Assembly (NCBI RefSeq): GCF_024808665.1
Contig: NZ_JANUBZ010000002.1
Coordinates: forward strand, 316,017-380,016
DNA: 64,000 bases
Direction of reading: 5' to 3'
Origin: Mucilaginibacter empetricola
GTDB taxonomy: Bacteria > Bacteroidota > Bacteroidia > Sphingobacteriales > Sphingobacteriaceae
Shown here: positions 23,282-30,691 of the stretch, in pieces
Position numbering within the stretch: position 1 is the stretch's first letter
Layout of the letters: each line of letters begins with the position of its first letter
Position numbers and translations under genes: made by a program
The notes under the pieces: generated by a model
Seen by the model: the letters and a program-made list of their open reading frames with translations, nothing else
The model's database searches: none
Told to the model about the DNA's origin: nothing

Positions 23282-24049
23282 TTAAAACTTATAGCCAAAC
23301 CGGATAAAGAAATTTTGCCCGGCTTCAACCGTTCCAAAAAAGTCTTTTATTTTAATAAAATAGCTCACTTTTGGGAAAACGCCGTTGAATGTTCTCTGTA
23401 TTGCCGTTTGGTTAGTAAAAAAAGTGGTGTTTAACTCATTATAGCCTAAAGTAGAGCCTAAAAACAAGCGGATCCCATTCTGAAAGCCCACATCATTCAC
23501 ATTGTGAAAGTAAACCTCTGAAGTTAGGCCGATGGTGAACAAATTGGTACGCGGATCAACAAAATAACCGCCTTGACTATTGAGGGTTTGCCGGTAACTG
23601 GCATAGTCTCCATATTCATGACTATAGGCCATTTCTACACCAATAAATCTGAAATCGGTACGCCCAGATGTAACAAAGGCATTGGCCGAAAACCGGCCAC
23701 CTACAGCGGCAAAAGACTTGTTGTTAAAATAATTAGGTGCCGAGCGGTTTGTCTGGTCGCTTTGGTAATCGCCAAAAACACCAAAGGCGCCGTAAGCCAG
23801 ATTGAAATTGTTAAAAACGTAGCCTTGGCTCAGGTTAAATTGCCCGCTTATTAAAAAGTCATTCAGATACGTGTTGCTGTTCATGTTTAAGCCACCAGAA
23901 ATGTAAGTAGCCATTTTTACCGAATCGAAGGAAGCCGGTTTGGGTTGATAAGCAATATCCTGGTGATATAAGGCAGGCTCATACAGATGGGAGCATGAGG
24001 TAAGCAAGATGATGGATAATAAAACTAAGCAGGTAGATTTTATTTTCAT
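23282..24049 (-). CDS. Lipoprotein, outer-membrane beta-rich
   Basis: The 255-residue product begins with a lipoprotein signal (LLSIILLTSCSHLY), where Cys of LTSC would be lipidated. The rest is rich in alternating strands with aromatic girdles and short turns (NLSQGYVFNNFNLAYGAFGV, FRFIGVEMAYSHEYGDY, FFGTVEAGQNFFIRFGYKF), ending in a phenylalanine. This resembles a small outer-membrane beta barrel or an autotransporter-like sensor. No named family is recognised. It is encoded convergently to lysA with a single base between the stop codons and no hairpin, so some antisense read-through is likely. The upstream DNA is shared with the divergent SDR gene. Confidence 0.75.
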   Translation of the reverse strand: MKIKSTCLVLLSIILLTSCSHLYEPALYHQDIAYQPKPASFDSVKMATYISGGLNMNSNTYLNDFLISGQFNLSQGYVFNNFNLAYGAFGVFGDYQSDQTNRSAPNYFNNKSFAAVGGRFSANAFVTSGRTDFRFIGVEMAYSHEYGDYASYRQTLNSQGGYFVDPRTNLFTIGLTSEVYFHNVNDVGFQNGIRLFLGSTLGYNELNTTFFTNQTAIQRTFNGVFPKVSYFIKIKDFFGTVEAGQNFFIRFGYKF

Positions 24050-24143
24050 AAATAGATAAATATTAGGTGCTCACAATATAAATAAAATTTAGGGTAACAA
24101 TTATCTCTAATAACGATCATAACTTAGCCTTAATATTAACACA

Positions 24144-24860
24144 ATGAAAAAAGCAATAATAGTTGGTGCAACATCAGGCATTGGCAGGCAATTAGCCATT
24201 ATTTTGGCTGAAGATGGCTATCAAGTAGGCATTACCGGCCGGCGCGAAGAGCTGCTGATAGAACTGAAAGCATTAAAGCCGGAGAGTTTTATTATTTCGG
24301 CATTTGATGTTACTAATATTGCCAATGTGCCTGTAAACCTAGTTGAGCTTAAAGAACAACTAGGCGGACTTGACCTGTTGATAATGAGTTCGGGCACTGG
24401 GAAAATCAACCCCGCGCTGGATACCGACGTTGAAAGATATACCAACGAAGTTAATGTAGCCGGCTTTACCGCAGTTGCTGATTGGGGCTTCAATTTTTTT
24501 GAGCAACAAGCATCCGGGCATTTTGCGGCAATAACATCTATCGGAGGGATACGGGGCAGCAGGCAGGCACCGGCCTATTTTGCTTCCAAAGCCTACCAGA
24601 TCAATTACCTGGAAGGCTTATCGCAAAGAGCAAAAAAAATAAAATTACCCGTTTACATTACTGATATACGCCCCGGCTTTGTAAATACCGCCATGGCCGC
24701 CGGCGAAAACATGTTTTGGATGGCAACTGCCGAAAAAGCATCAAAACAGATTTTCGATGCCATCCAAAACAAAAAAGAGGTGGTTTACGTCACTAAACGC
24801 TGGCGATTGGTGGCGTTTATATTTCGCCTTGTGCCACGGTTTTTATATAAACGGATGTAA
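24144..24860 (+). CDS. Short-chain dehydrogenase/reductase (SDR)
   Basis: The 238-residue Rossmann protein has the classical SDR signature. The nucleotide-binding glycine motif is GATSGIG (residues 8-14), with Arg34 or so in TGRREELL suggesting NADP preference. The catalytic residues are Ser132 (ITSIGG), Tyr145 and Lys149 (YFASK). The order and spacing are canonical. The basic, hydrophobic C-terminus (TKRWRLVAFIFRLVPRFLYKRM) is typical of the DltE/YdfG-related subgroup and may touch the membrane. The substrate is unknown. The gene converges on the HAD phosphatase gene with a 2-base gap. It is divergent from the lipoprotein gene. Confidence 0.92.
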   Translation: MKKAIIVGATSGIGRQLAIILAEDGYQVGITGRREELLIELKALKPESFIISAFDVTNIANVPVNLVELKEQLGGLDLLIMSSGTGKINPALDTDVERYTNEVNVAGFTAVADWGFNFFEQQASGHFAAITSIGGIRGSRQAPAYFASKAYQINYLEGLSQRAKKIKLPVYITDIRPGFVNTAMAAGENMFWMATAEKASKQIFDAIQNKKEVVYVTKRWRLVAFIFRLVPRFLYKRM

Positions 24861-24862
24861 GC

Positions 24863-25516
24863 TTAACCAAGCAATCCGCTTACAAAATCGTCGGCATAAT
24901 TAGTTGTAAAATGTATCACATTTTGCAGGTAGCTAAATTCTTCCCGTTGGTGCGTAGTGGTAATTACAACCGTTTTCATGCCTGCGTTTGAAGCTGCTTC
25001 GGCACCCTTGGGCACATCTTCAAAAACAATACAATTTGCAGGGTCAACATTTAACAGTTGGGCGGCTTTTAAAAAAGTTTCGGGATGCGGTTTACTTAAA
25101 ACTACGTCGTCCGCACTCACAATTGCAGTGAAATAATGCCTGATATTGAGGTTATCCAGCACAAAATCAATATTAAAAGGAATAGCTGCTGAGCCAATAG
25201 CCATAGGGATGCCTAGTTGGTAGGCTTTTTCTAAAAAATCATGCAGGCCAGGCAAAAGCTCCAGGTAAGGCAAAAATTCCTGCTGGTATTTTTTTTCTTT
25301 TTCCAGGGACAACTGGTTCATCTCATCCAATGTGAAACGTTCTGGTCCAAACATCCTGACTAATACTTCGGGATTTTTGCCATACATCTGCGGTTTTACT
25401 TCTTCAAAGGTAAAGTTGCCGCCCAGTTCGTTATTTAAAAGATTTTGCCATGCTTTGGTATGATAGGTCATATCGTTAATCATGGTACCGTTAAGGTCAA
25501 AAATAAAGGCTTTCAT
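24863..25516 (-). CDS. HAD-superfamily phosphatase, beta-phosphoglucomutase-like, with FDLNGT motif
   Basis: From the ATG at 25516 the product is 217 residues. The frame extends eight residues to a GTG, but the ATG places the conserved MKAFIFDLNGT at the very N-terminus, as usual. Motif I is DLNGT (Asp7, Asn9), so the nucleophile is present but the second aspartate of DxD, the general acid/base, is asparagine. Motif II (AIGSAAIP), motif III lysine (SKPHPETF) and motif IV (FEDVPKGAEAA) are intact, with the small helical cap of beta-phosphoglucomutase relatives. It could be a slow phosphatase, a mutase-like enzyme or act on phosphonates. TACTTTTG at 25566-25573 is a good -7 box giving a leader near 45 bases. 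Confidence 0.85.
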   Translation of the reverse strand: MKAFIFDLNGTMINDMTYHTKAWQNLLNNELGGNFTFEEVKPQMYGKNPEVLVRMFGPERFTLDEMNQLSLEKEKKYQQEFLPYLELLPGLHDFLEKAYQLGIPMAIGSAAIPFNIDFVLDNLNIRHYFTAIVSADDVVLSKPHPETFLKAAQLLNVDPANCIVFEDVPKGAEAASNAGMKTVVITTTHQREEFSYLQNVIHFTTNYADDFVSGLLG

Positions 25517-25565
25517 TAATATCAATATAAAAATGCTCACCTGTTTTATGCAGGGTGATTGGCCG

Positions 25566-25573
25566 CAAAAGTA
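25566..25573 (-). promoter_or_regulatory. -7 box of the HAD phosphatase gene
   Basis: Minus-strand TACTTTTG matches TAnnTTTG. The transcript would start near 25560, about 45 bases before the ATG at 25516. Confidence 0.5.
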
Positions 25574-25858
25574 AAATTTAATAAATTCTTTTTGCTAATT
25601 AAAAACCACTAAGCGCGGTTTACCGTAAATTCCGGTATAGAAGGATCATAGTGTTTACCGATATTTTGGCCCTGCATCTCCTTATGAAAAAGTAAAAATG
25701 ACTAAATGGTTAATGTTGCTGTGAAGGGTTGATTTTGTGAGATTAACGCTGTTTAGCAAAAACCCATATAGCCCCCGCTAATGGGTTTTTTTATGAATTT
25801 TGAGTAACAACTAAAAATTGAGACAGATTTTGCCTTTGTTGGTGTTGTCACTATAAGT

Positions 25859-26033
25859 GTTCGGAAGATGATTTTCTTATCGATATCGAATATGGGTGTC
25901 ACCCTGAGGCTCTCGAAGGGTGCGCGGTGGGTATACGCCAATGTATTACCGCTGATGCAAAACGTGAAGGCATGGCGATTCAGGCCTTTGCCCGTATGCT
26001 TCGAGTGCCTCAGCATGACACCCTTTTTTTCTA
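25859..26033. mobile_element. MITE-like palindromic element, copy 2
   Basis: The sequence is closely similar to copy 1 (2996-3180) from GTTCGGAAGATG to CTCAGCATGACACCC, same orientation, but the right terminal repeat has been lost or diverged into T-rich sequence. A 22-bp direct repeat flanks it (25830-25851 and 26034-26055), reading TTGCCTTTG then TTGGTGTTGTCAC. The right copy is part of a complete REP hairpin and the left copy is half of one. Several frames cross the element but none is a gene. Confidence 0.72.
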
Positions 26034-26141
26034 TTGCCTTTGTTGGTGTTGTCACCAACAAACCGTGGATGCTATCAAATTAAGGGGTAGTCCATACTAT
26101 ATACAAACATTCCGGTGCCTGTTGGTGACAACACCAACAGG
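26034..26141. repeat. Two REP hairpins of the TGTTGGTG variant
   Basis: TGTTGGTG-TTGT-CACCAACA (26041-26060, preceded by GCCTT) and CCTGTTGGTG-ACAA-CACCAACAGG (26118-26141) face in opposite directions. They differ from the RAYT-associated REP by one exchanged base pair in the stem (A-T to T-A), while the asymmetric loop and the flanking AAGGC (first hairpin) are kept. Degenerate CCTAACCTCTTACCTCC words follow at 26152-26178. Confidence 0.75.
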
Positions 26142-26179
26142 GGCGCAGCCTAACCTCTTACCTCCAATCTCTAATCAAC

Positions 26180-26545
26180 TTATTGTTGAACTTTTATTTG
26201 CTCTGGGTCGGTTACAATAATTTCCGGTTTACCTTTATAGTCTACAAGTTGTCCGGTAATACATACTTTTTTCTCTTTAAAAGCTTCTTCCGGCGGGGTT
26301 TTAAATTTTTTGCGGTCGTCGCCTTTAATTACCACGGTCATCAGTTCGTTAGGATGGGCGCCGCCAACGTTTAATAAAGTGATATCGGCCTGCTCCAAAT
26401 ATATGCCGCCATATATTTCATCGCATAACACAACTTGCTCATTAATATGCTTAGCAGCATCCTTTGCGGTGATAGTGGTTTGGCCAAATGCATGTGCAGT
26501 AAAAAAGCTGACAAACAGACAGATAACTAGATTTATTTTTTTCAT
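26180..26545 (-). CDS. Small exported OB-fold-like protein
   Basis: The 121-residue product has a signal peptide (MKKINLVICLFVSFFTAHAFGQ) and a mature domain of about 99 residues made mainly of strands: HINEQVVLCDEIYGGIYLE, MTVVIKGDDRKKF, KVCITGQLVDYKGKPEIIV. The ending V-x-GxLVDYKGKPEIIVTDPEQI is typical of OB-fold proteins related to exported DNA-binding/nuclease accessory domains, in which the strand pattern VtGxvxxykGxpxIxv recurs. It probably sits in the periplasm. The ligand is unknown. It diverges from cspA, so the two share a short promoter region. The downstream side borders REP repeats. Confidence 0.72.
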   Translation of the reverse strand: MKKINLVICLFVSFFTAHAFGQTTITAKDAAKHINEQVVLCDEIYGGIYLEQADITLLNVGGAHPNELMTVVIKGDDRKKFKTPPEEAFKEKKVCITGQLVDYKGKPEIIVTDPEQIKVQQ

Positions 26546-26614
26546 TTTTATGGTGAATTAAGGTGTCAAACATAATCAATCAGGTTAATTTACTTGTAAT
26601 TAAATTATTAAATG

Positions 26615-26647
26615 TTTGCTTTATGCAAATTATTATGCCTACCTTGC
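26615..26647 (+). promoter_or_regulatory. Promoter of cspA
   Basis: TTTG (26615-26618), a 21-base spacer and TACCTTGC (26640-26647, near TAnnTTTG). The start would fall near 26652, inside the longer open frame, which supports the ATG at 26668 as the true start of the cold shock gene. Confidence 0.5.
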
Positions 26648-26667
26648 CGCCTTTAATAAATAAAATA

Positions 26668-26862
26668 ATGCAAAAAGAAGGAACAGTTAAATTTTTCAAT
26701 GAAACAAAAGGTTTCGGTTTTATTACACCAAGCAATGGTGGCCAGGACGTATTTGTTCATTCAACAGGCCTGATCGATGAAATCCGTGAGAATGATAAAG
26801 TGGAGTTTGAAGTAGAAAACGGAAGAAAAGGTTTAAACGCGGTAAATGTAAAAGTTATTTAA
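26668..26862 (+). CDS. cspA: Cold shock protein, CspA family
   Basis: The 64-residue single cold shock domain is the usual length. RNP1 is KGFGFI (residues 14-19) and RNP2 is DVFVH (27-31). The basic start [13 protein letters not shown] matches the family closely. It is a cytoplasmic RNA/ssDNA chaperone that melts structure at low temperature or during growth shifts. The frame is open for 35 more codons upstream, but that part is hydrophobic and unlike any CSD. The predicted promoter at 26615-26647 lies inside it, so the ATG at 26668 is chosen. An intrinsic terminator at 26889-26923 ends the transcript. Confidence 0.95.
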   Translation: MQKEGTVKFFNETKGFGFITPSNGGQDVFVHSTGLIDEIRENDKVEFEVENGRKGLNAVNVKVI

Positions 26863-26888
26863 TTATAATATAACCATTAAACGTATGC

Positions 26889-26923
26889 GGCATTCACCAA
26901 ATAAGGTGGATGCCTTTTTTTTT
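26889..26923 (+). terminator. Intrinsic terminator of cspA
   Basis: GGCATTCACC-AAATAA-GGTGGATGCC followed by nine T residues, about 26 bases after the stop codon. Confidence 0.9.
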
Positions 26924-26996
26924 GCACTTTGCTTGGCATTGTTATTGTGTAACGGTACCTGTTAAATAAGTATACATCTATTAAAAGCAAAATAAA

Positions 26997-27383
26997 ATGA
27001 AAGATCAAACCAGAGTTATTGCGGCACTTTTGATAGGTGCAGCAGCCGGCGCGGCCATAGGATTACTATTAGCGCCTGAAAAAGGCGAAACCCTAAGAGA
27101 AGGTATTGCCGATTATATTGGCGATTTAGTTGATGCTGCGAAAAACAAAGCGCAAAGCACTACCAGTGGCGTTAAAGAATACAGCAACAATGTTTATGAA
27201 AAAGCCAAATCAAAACTAAGCGGTGTTTTGAGTGACGCGGCTGACTACAAAGACAGCGCCATTAACAAAGCAAAATCAACCGCAAATGATTTGAAAGACC
27301 AGGCTCAAAGTAAAATTGACGAAGCCAGAGCTAAAGTTAAATCTGGCGCGAATGATTTAAATCATTCTGTTCAAAATTCATAA
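26997..27383 (+). CDS. YtxH-domain protein with LEA-like lysine/alanine repeats
   Basis: The 128-residue product begins with the YtxH signature: a glycine/alanine-rich membrane helix (about residues 8-28, VIAALLIGAAAGAAIGLLLA) followed directly by PEKGETLRE. The rest (about 40-128) is a low-complexity amphipathic helix rich in Lys, Ala, Ser and Asp (DAAKNKAQSTTSGVKEYSNN, KAKSTANDLKDQAQSKIDEA), like stress-related LEA proteins. YtxH proteins are general-stress, membrane-linked proteins whose molecular role is poorly known. It lies downstream of cspA but behind a terminator, so it has its own promoter. It ends in a shared 26-bp hairpin with the convergent peptidase gene. Confidence 0.9.
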   Translation: MKDQTRVIAALLIGAAAGAAIGLLLAPEKGETLREGIADYIGDLVDAAKNKAQSTTSGVKEYSNNVYEKAKSKLSGVLSDAADYKDSAINKAKSTANDLKDQAQSKIDEARAKVKSGANDLNHSVQNS

Positions 27384-27390
27384 TTACAAA

Positions 27391-27447
27391 GACTTTTTAA
27401 AAGCAGAAAAACCGGCGAAAGGCCGGTTTTTCTGCTTTTAAAAAGTC
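27391..27447. terminator. Bidirectional terminator with a perfect 26-bp stem
   Basis: The arms 27391-27416 and 27422-27447 are perfect inverted copies (left arm starts GACTTTTTAAAAGCAG and ends ACCGGC) around the loop GAAAG. It separates the convergent YtxH and M1 peptidase genes, with U-rich strands both ways. Confidence 0.9.
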
Positions 27448-27455
27448 TCTAGTCT

Positions 27456-29333
27456 CTACTTCGCTGTCCACTTATTATTGCTGGTATCGGCATCCATAAA
27501 TATACCACCATCAATTAAGGCAGATTGGATAGTTTTATCGGTTTTTACGGTTATGCTGATTTGTTTTTGATTTTGTTCCCAAACAATTGGTGTTTGATGG
27601 AACGTTCCGGTTGTGCCATCGCTATAAGTAGCTATGATATCAAAAGGAGCTGCAAAGCCGCCTATGTTTTTGATGGCAAAAGTGTAACCGCCATCAGTTT
27701 TGGTTACATCTCTCAAATCCAGGTCGATATAATAATTGGTAAAGAACCAGTTATTGAAAAACCAATTTAGGTTTTTGCCTGATCCGTTGCTCATCGCATT
27801 AAAATAATCCCAGGGAATAGGGTGCTTGCCATTCCATTGATCCATGTAAAAATGTAAGGCTTTTTTAAACAGATCATCGCCCAACATATCTTTCAAGGCA
27901 AAGTAGCTAAGTGATGGTTTACCGTATGAGTTATTGCCATAACCACCTCTTTGCTCGCTTGAGGGAGTTATAATGGGCAAGTCTTCGGCAGTGGCGCGGT
28001 CATGTATCCAACCATTAATGCGGAACCCTTTATAAAGCTTTTCGGCCTTTTCTTTACCAACTTCTGATGTCCCTATTAATAATTCAAAGGTAGTTGCCCA
28101 ACCTTCGTCCATAAAGGCATAACGGCTTTCGTTTATGCCCATATAAAAAGGAAAATAGGTATGCGCAATTTCATGATCCTGTACAAATTGCGAAAAGGCA
28201 ATATCATCGGTATGGCTATCATTCACCATCATCGGGTATTCCATATCAGCAAAACCCTGGAAAGAAGTCATTTTAGGGAATGGATAAGGTACACCCGGCC
28301 AGTTGTGTGACAACCAACTCAAAGAGTGGCGACCGGCCTGCACGGCATGATGAAAATCGGCGGAGTTATCCAAAAATGCTGATTGCATGCTTGCTCTGCG
28401 GTTAGTTGCATCGTCAACAATAGCGCTGGCAGCATCCCAATCGTAATGATCACTGATACCTACGGCCATATCGCTCACGTTGGTAGCTTTCCATGTCCAG
28501 GTATTTTGATCGTTTTGGGCGGTGATATTTTTCTTTGCCAAATCTTCGGCAGTAGCCACGTGAATGGTTGAATCGCTGGTGAATGATTTTTCTAATCGTT
28601 TAAGATATTCGGGCTGTAATACCTGCTTTGGGTTTTGCAGTGTACCGGTAGCCCAAACAATATAGTTTTTAGGTACAGTTACGTTTAATGTATAATCGTT
28701 AAAATCGTTATAAAATTCCTGCGCATCTAAAAAGGGTAGGGTATCCCAGCCGTTGTAGTCGTCATAAACAGAAACCCGTGGATAAAAATAAGCCAGGTAA
28801 AAAGTGGTAGAATCAATCATCCCCTCGCGGCCGCTTTGTTTTGATACTTCAAAGTGCCAGTTAATATCCATTTTTACCGAATCGTGCGGCAGTAATGGTT
28901 TTGGCAGGCTTATAAATTGATTGGTTGCCGCAGCCCGTTTATTATCCCAATCCTTTTTTGTTCCATTGATGGTAAATTCATCAATTTGTACGCCGGGCGT
29001 TAAATAATTGTCATCTGCCGGGCTAAATCTGGCAGCACCGGCACGGTGAATGTTTAATATCAGTTTCATGTTCAGCCTTTTTAAAGTATCGGGGCTGTTG
29101 TTATAATAGGTAATCTGCTCAACGCCTTTAACGGTACGGTCGGGCGGCAGGGCGGTGATAGAAATAGTATAATGGCCGTGGTTTTCCCAGTAGTTTTTCC
29201 CGGGCCGCCCATCAAGTGAGCGTGTTTCTTTGGTATAGGCGCGCTTTATATCGCGCGGCATATAAAGGTCCTGGGCTTGTGCCTGCCACAGTAAAAGACT
29301 GCAAAAAGCAGTCAGAATAATTGATTTGTGCAT
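27456..29333 (-). CDS. Secreted M1-family zinc metallopeptidase
   Basis: The 625-residue product has a signal peptide (MHKSIILTAFCSLLLWQAQAQ), then a beta-rich N-terminal domain (about 40-270) and a gluzincin catalytic domain. The zinc site is HEIAH (His387, His391) with the third ligand Glu410 in DEGWATTFE, the 18-residue spacing of family M1. The exopeptidase motif appears only as a variant (FADMEYP in place of GAMEN), which is common in Bacteroidota M1 relatives. It likely trims peptides in the periplasm or at the surface. The gene is monocistronic and shares the strong hairpin downstream with the YtxH gene. Confidence 0.92.
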   Translation of the reverse strand: MHKSIILTAFCSLLLWQAQAQDLYMPRDIKRAYTKETRSLDGRPGKNYWENHGHYTISITALPPDRTVKGVEQITYYNNSPDTLKRLNMKLILNIHRAGAARFSPADDNYLTPGVQIDEFTINGTKKDWDNKRAAATNQFISLPKPLLPHDSVKMDINWHFEVSKQSGREGMIDSTTFYLAYFYPRVSVYDDYNGWDTLPFLDAQEFYNDFNDYTLNVTVPKNYIVWATGTLQNPKQVLQPEYLKRLEKSFTSDSTIHVATAEDLAKKNITAQNDQNTWTWKATNVSDMAVGISDHYDWDAASAIVDDATNRRASMQSAFLDNSADFHHAVQAGRHSLSWLSHNWPGVPYPFPKMTSFQGFADMEYPMMVNDSHTDDIAFSQFVQDHEIAHTYFPFYMGINESRYAFMDEGWATTFELLIGTSEVGKEKAEKLYKGFRINGWIHDRATAEDLPIITPSSEQRGGYGNNSYGKPSLSYFALKDMLGDDLFKKALHFYMDQWNGKHPIPWDYFNAMSNGSGKNLNWFFNNWFFTNYYIDLDLRDVTKTDGGYTFAIKNIGGFAAPFDIIATYSDGTTGTFHQTPIVWEQNQKQISITVKTDKTIQSALIDGGIFMDADTSNNKWTAK

Positions 29334-29446
29334 CAGAGGTCAGTTTTGGTGAAAAATTTAAATGCAAGTTATGTAAATAACTTGCATTTAAAAAAGCGGG
29401 TAAATTTTCTAATTGCAACAATTTTGCAAAAAAAATCAATTTACTA

Positions 29447-29477
29447 TTTGCAGAGCGGTAAATATTTTTTTACTTTG
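29447..29477 (+). promoter_or_regulatory. Promoter of the candidate small RNA
   Basis: TTTG (29447-29450), a 19-base spacer and TTACTTTG (29470-29477; seven of eight matches to TAnnTTTG). The predicted start, about five bases on, coincides with the first base of the hairpin at 29482. Confidence 0.6.
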
Positions 29478-29481
29478 CAAC

Positions 29482-29549
29482 AGTTATTTTAATAGGGGTA
29501 TTAAATAACTAATTTGAGCCACCAGTCCTTTGGGCTGGTGGCTTTTTTT
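29482..29549 (+). ncRNA. Candidate small RNA: two hairpins, the second an intrinsic terminator
   Basis: About 68 bases with no open frame. Hairpin 1 (29482-29510) is AGTTATTT(T)AATA / TATTAAATAACT with an exposed GGGG loop. Hairpin 2 is GAGCCACCAG...CTGGTGGC followed by seven T residues (29516-29549), a textbook terminator. A good promoter ends five bases before hairpin 1. There is no gene upstream on this strand for the terminator to serve. The alternative is a terminated leader of the Smr gene at 29721, but that lies 170 bases further on behind another repeat. Confidence 0.55.
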
Positions 29550-29557
29550 GTGAAGAT

Positions 29558-29713
29558 GATTACACCGTTGGTTTTGATTACACCGATTTTGGTTTGTGTG
29601 ATGCTAATTATTAAGTCACTTAGTAAGTTAAAATCCCTGTTAATCGGCGAAGTAATAAAAAATCAGTAAATCATAGCCTAATCGGTGAAATCAAATATTA
29701 ATCAGTGTAATCC
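29558..29713. repeat. Imperfect inverted word repeat (GATTACACCG family)
   Basis: The left side has GATTACACCG (29558-29567) and GATTACACCGATTTTGG. The right side has the inverted words CTAATCGGTGAAATC and AATCAGTGTAATCC near 29673-29713. It fills the space before the Smr gene. Confidence 0.55.
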
Positions 29714-29720
29714 AACAATT

Positions 29721-30665
29721 ATGAAATATAAATTAGGCGATTTTGTGCGTTTTGTTGACGAGAAAATGGAAGGTTTTGTAACCCGTATTATTGATGACAA
29801 TATGATAGGAGTTACCGGCGAGGATGATTTTGAAATCCCCGTTTTGGCAAGCAAAGTAACTACCGTGCATGGTTATGAAGCCCCCGGCACTTCAAAAACA
29901 AAAATTGAAGAAGAGAAAGTAGTTACGGGGGAATTTAAAACCAAGGGCGTTTATGTGGGCGTGGTTAGTGATGCAAAAGCTAATTCGGTAGTGCATTTTT
30001 ATATTATTAATGAAACTTCGTTCCAGTTATTGGTTTCATTAACTACTGATAAGCAAAGCAATTTTAAAGGGGAGTTTGGTGGTATAGTTAAGCCGCAGTC
30101 TACAGAGAAAATATACTCAGCCCAATTGGCAGATCTGCAGCTTTGGCCAAAATTTATTTTTCAGGCGATATATTTTACGACGCAAAACGCCGAGCCGCCT
30201 GCTCCGCTGGTTGTGAATGAGAAATTTAAGGCAAAAGATTTTTCGAGTACCAAAAAACAATTACCGCTGTTAAATCAATCTGGTTGGTTAATTCAGTTGG
30301 ATGAACCTGAAATGGTAATTGACGCTCAAAAACTAAAGGAAAGCTTTTTTAAAACTCCCGAAGAAAAGATTACTGTTGAAAAACCCAAGGGCGAGGTTGA
30401 TCTGCACATTGAAAAACTGCGTGATGATTATCAGTTTTTAAACAGCGCCGAAATACTTCAAATTCAATTAACACATTTTCAAAAAGCTTTGGATGCTGCC
30501 ATAGTACATCAACTGCCCGAAGTTATATTTATACACGGCTCGGGCAACGGAACCTTACGGCATGAGATTCATAAGATTTTAGGTAAACATCAAAAGATAG
30601 AAACCTTTATGGATGCCCGCAAAGAGAAGTTTGGCTATGGCGCTACCAGGGTGGTTTTAAAGTAG
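29721..30665 (+). CDS. DUF2027/Smr-domain protein (MutS2-related)
   Basis: From the ATG at 29721 the product is 314 residues; the frame extends 12 codons upstream into repeat DNA. The N-terminus (KLGDFVRFVDEKMEGFVTRI) is a small beta barrel typical of DUF2027. The C-terminus is an Smr domain with VDLHIEKL (the LDLHG-type motif), then EVIFIHGSGNGTLRHEIHKIL (the HGxGxGxLR motif) and YGATRVVLK. Smr domains are nucleases or nucleic-acid binders in MutS2 and SmrB, and the latter cleaves mRNA at collided ribosomes. This MutS-less arrangement is common in Bacteroidota. A role in RNA or DNA quality control is plausible but unproven. Confidence 0.9.
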   Translation: MKYKLGDFVRFVDEKMEGFVTRIIDDNMIGVTGEDDFEIPVLASKVTTVHGYEAPGTSKTKIEEEKVVTGEFKTKGVYVGVVSDAKANSVVHFYIINETSFQLLVSLTTDKQSNFKGEFGGIVKPQSTEKIYSAQLADLQLWPKFIFQAIYFTTQNAEPPAPLVVNEKFKAKDFSSTKKQLPLLNQSGWLIQLDEPEMVIDAQKLKESFFKTPEEKITVEKPKGEVDLHIEKLRDDYQFLNSAEILQIQLTHFQKALDAAIVHQLPEVIFIHGSGNGTLRHEIHKILGKHQKIETFMDARKEKFGYGATRVVLK

Positions 30666-30691
30666 TAAACTTTTTGCGATAATTGCCAATT

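Noticed and set aside
25753..26220. Several frames of 71-102 codons on both strands
   Set aside because: All cross the second MITE-like copy and REP hairpins; low-complexity translations, no conserved domain.
26563..26667. N-terminal extension of the cold shock protein
   Set aside because: The extra 35 residues are unlike any cold shock domain and the predicted promoter lies within them; start placed at 26668.
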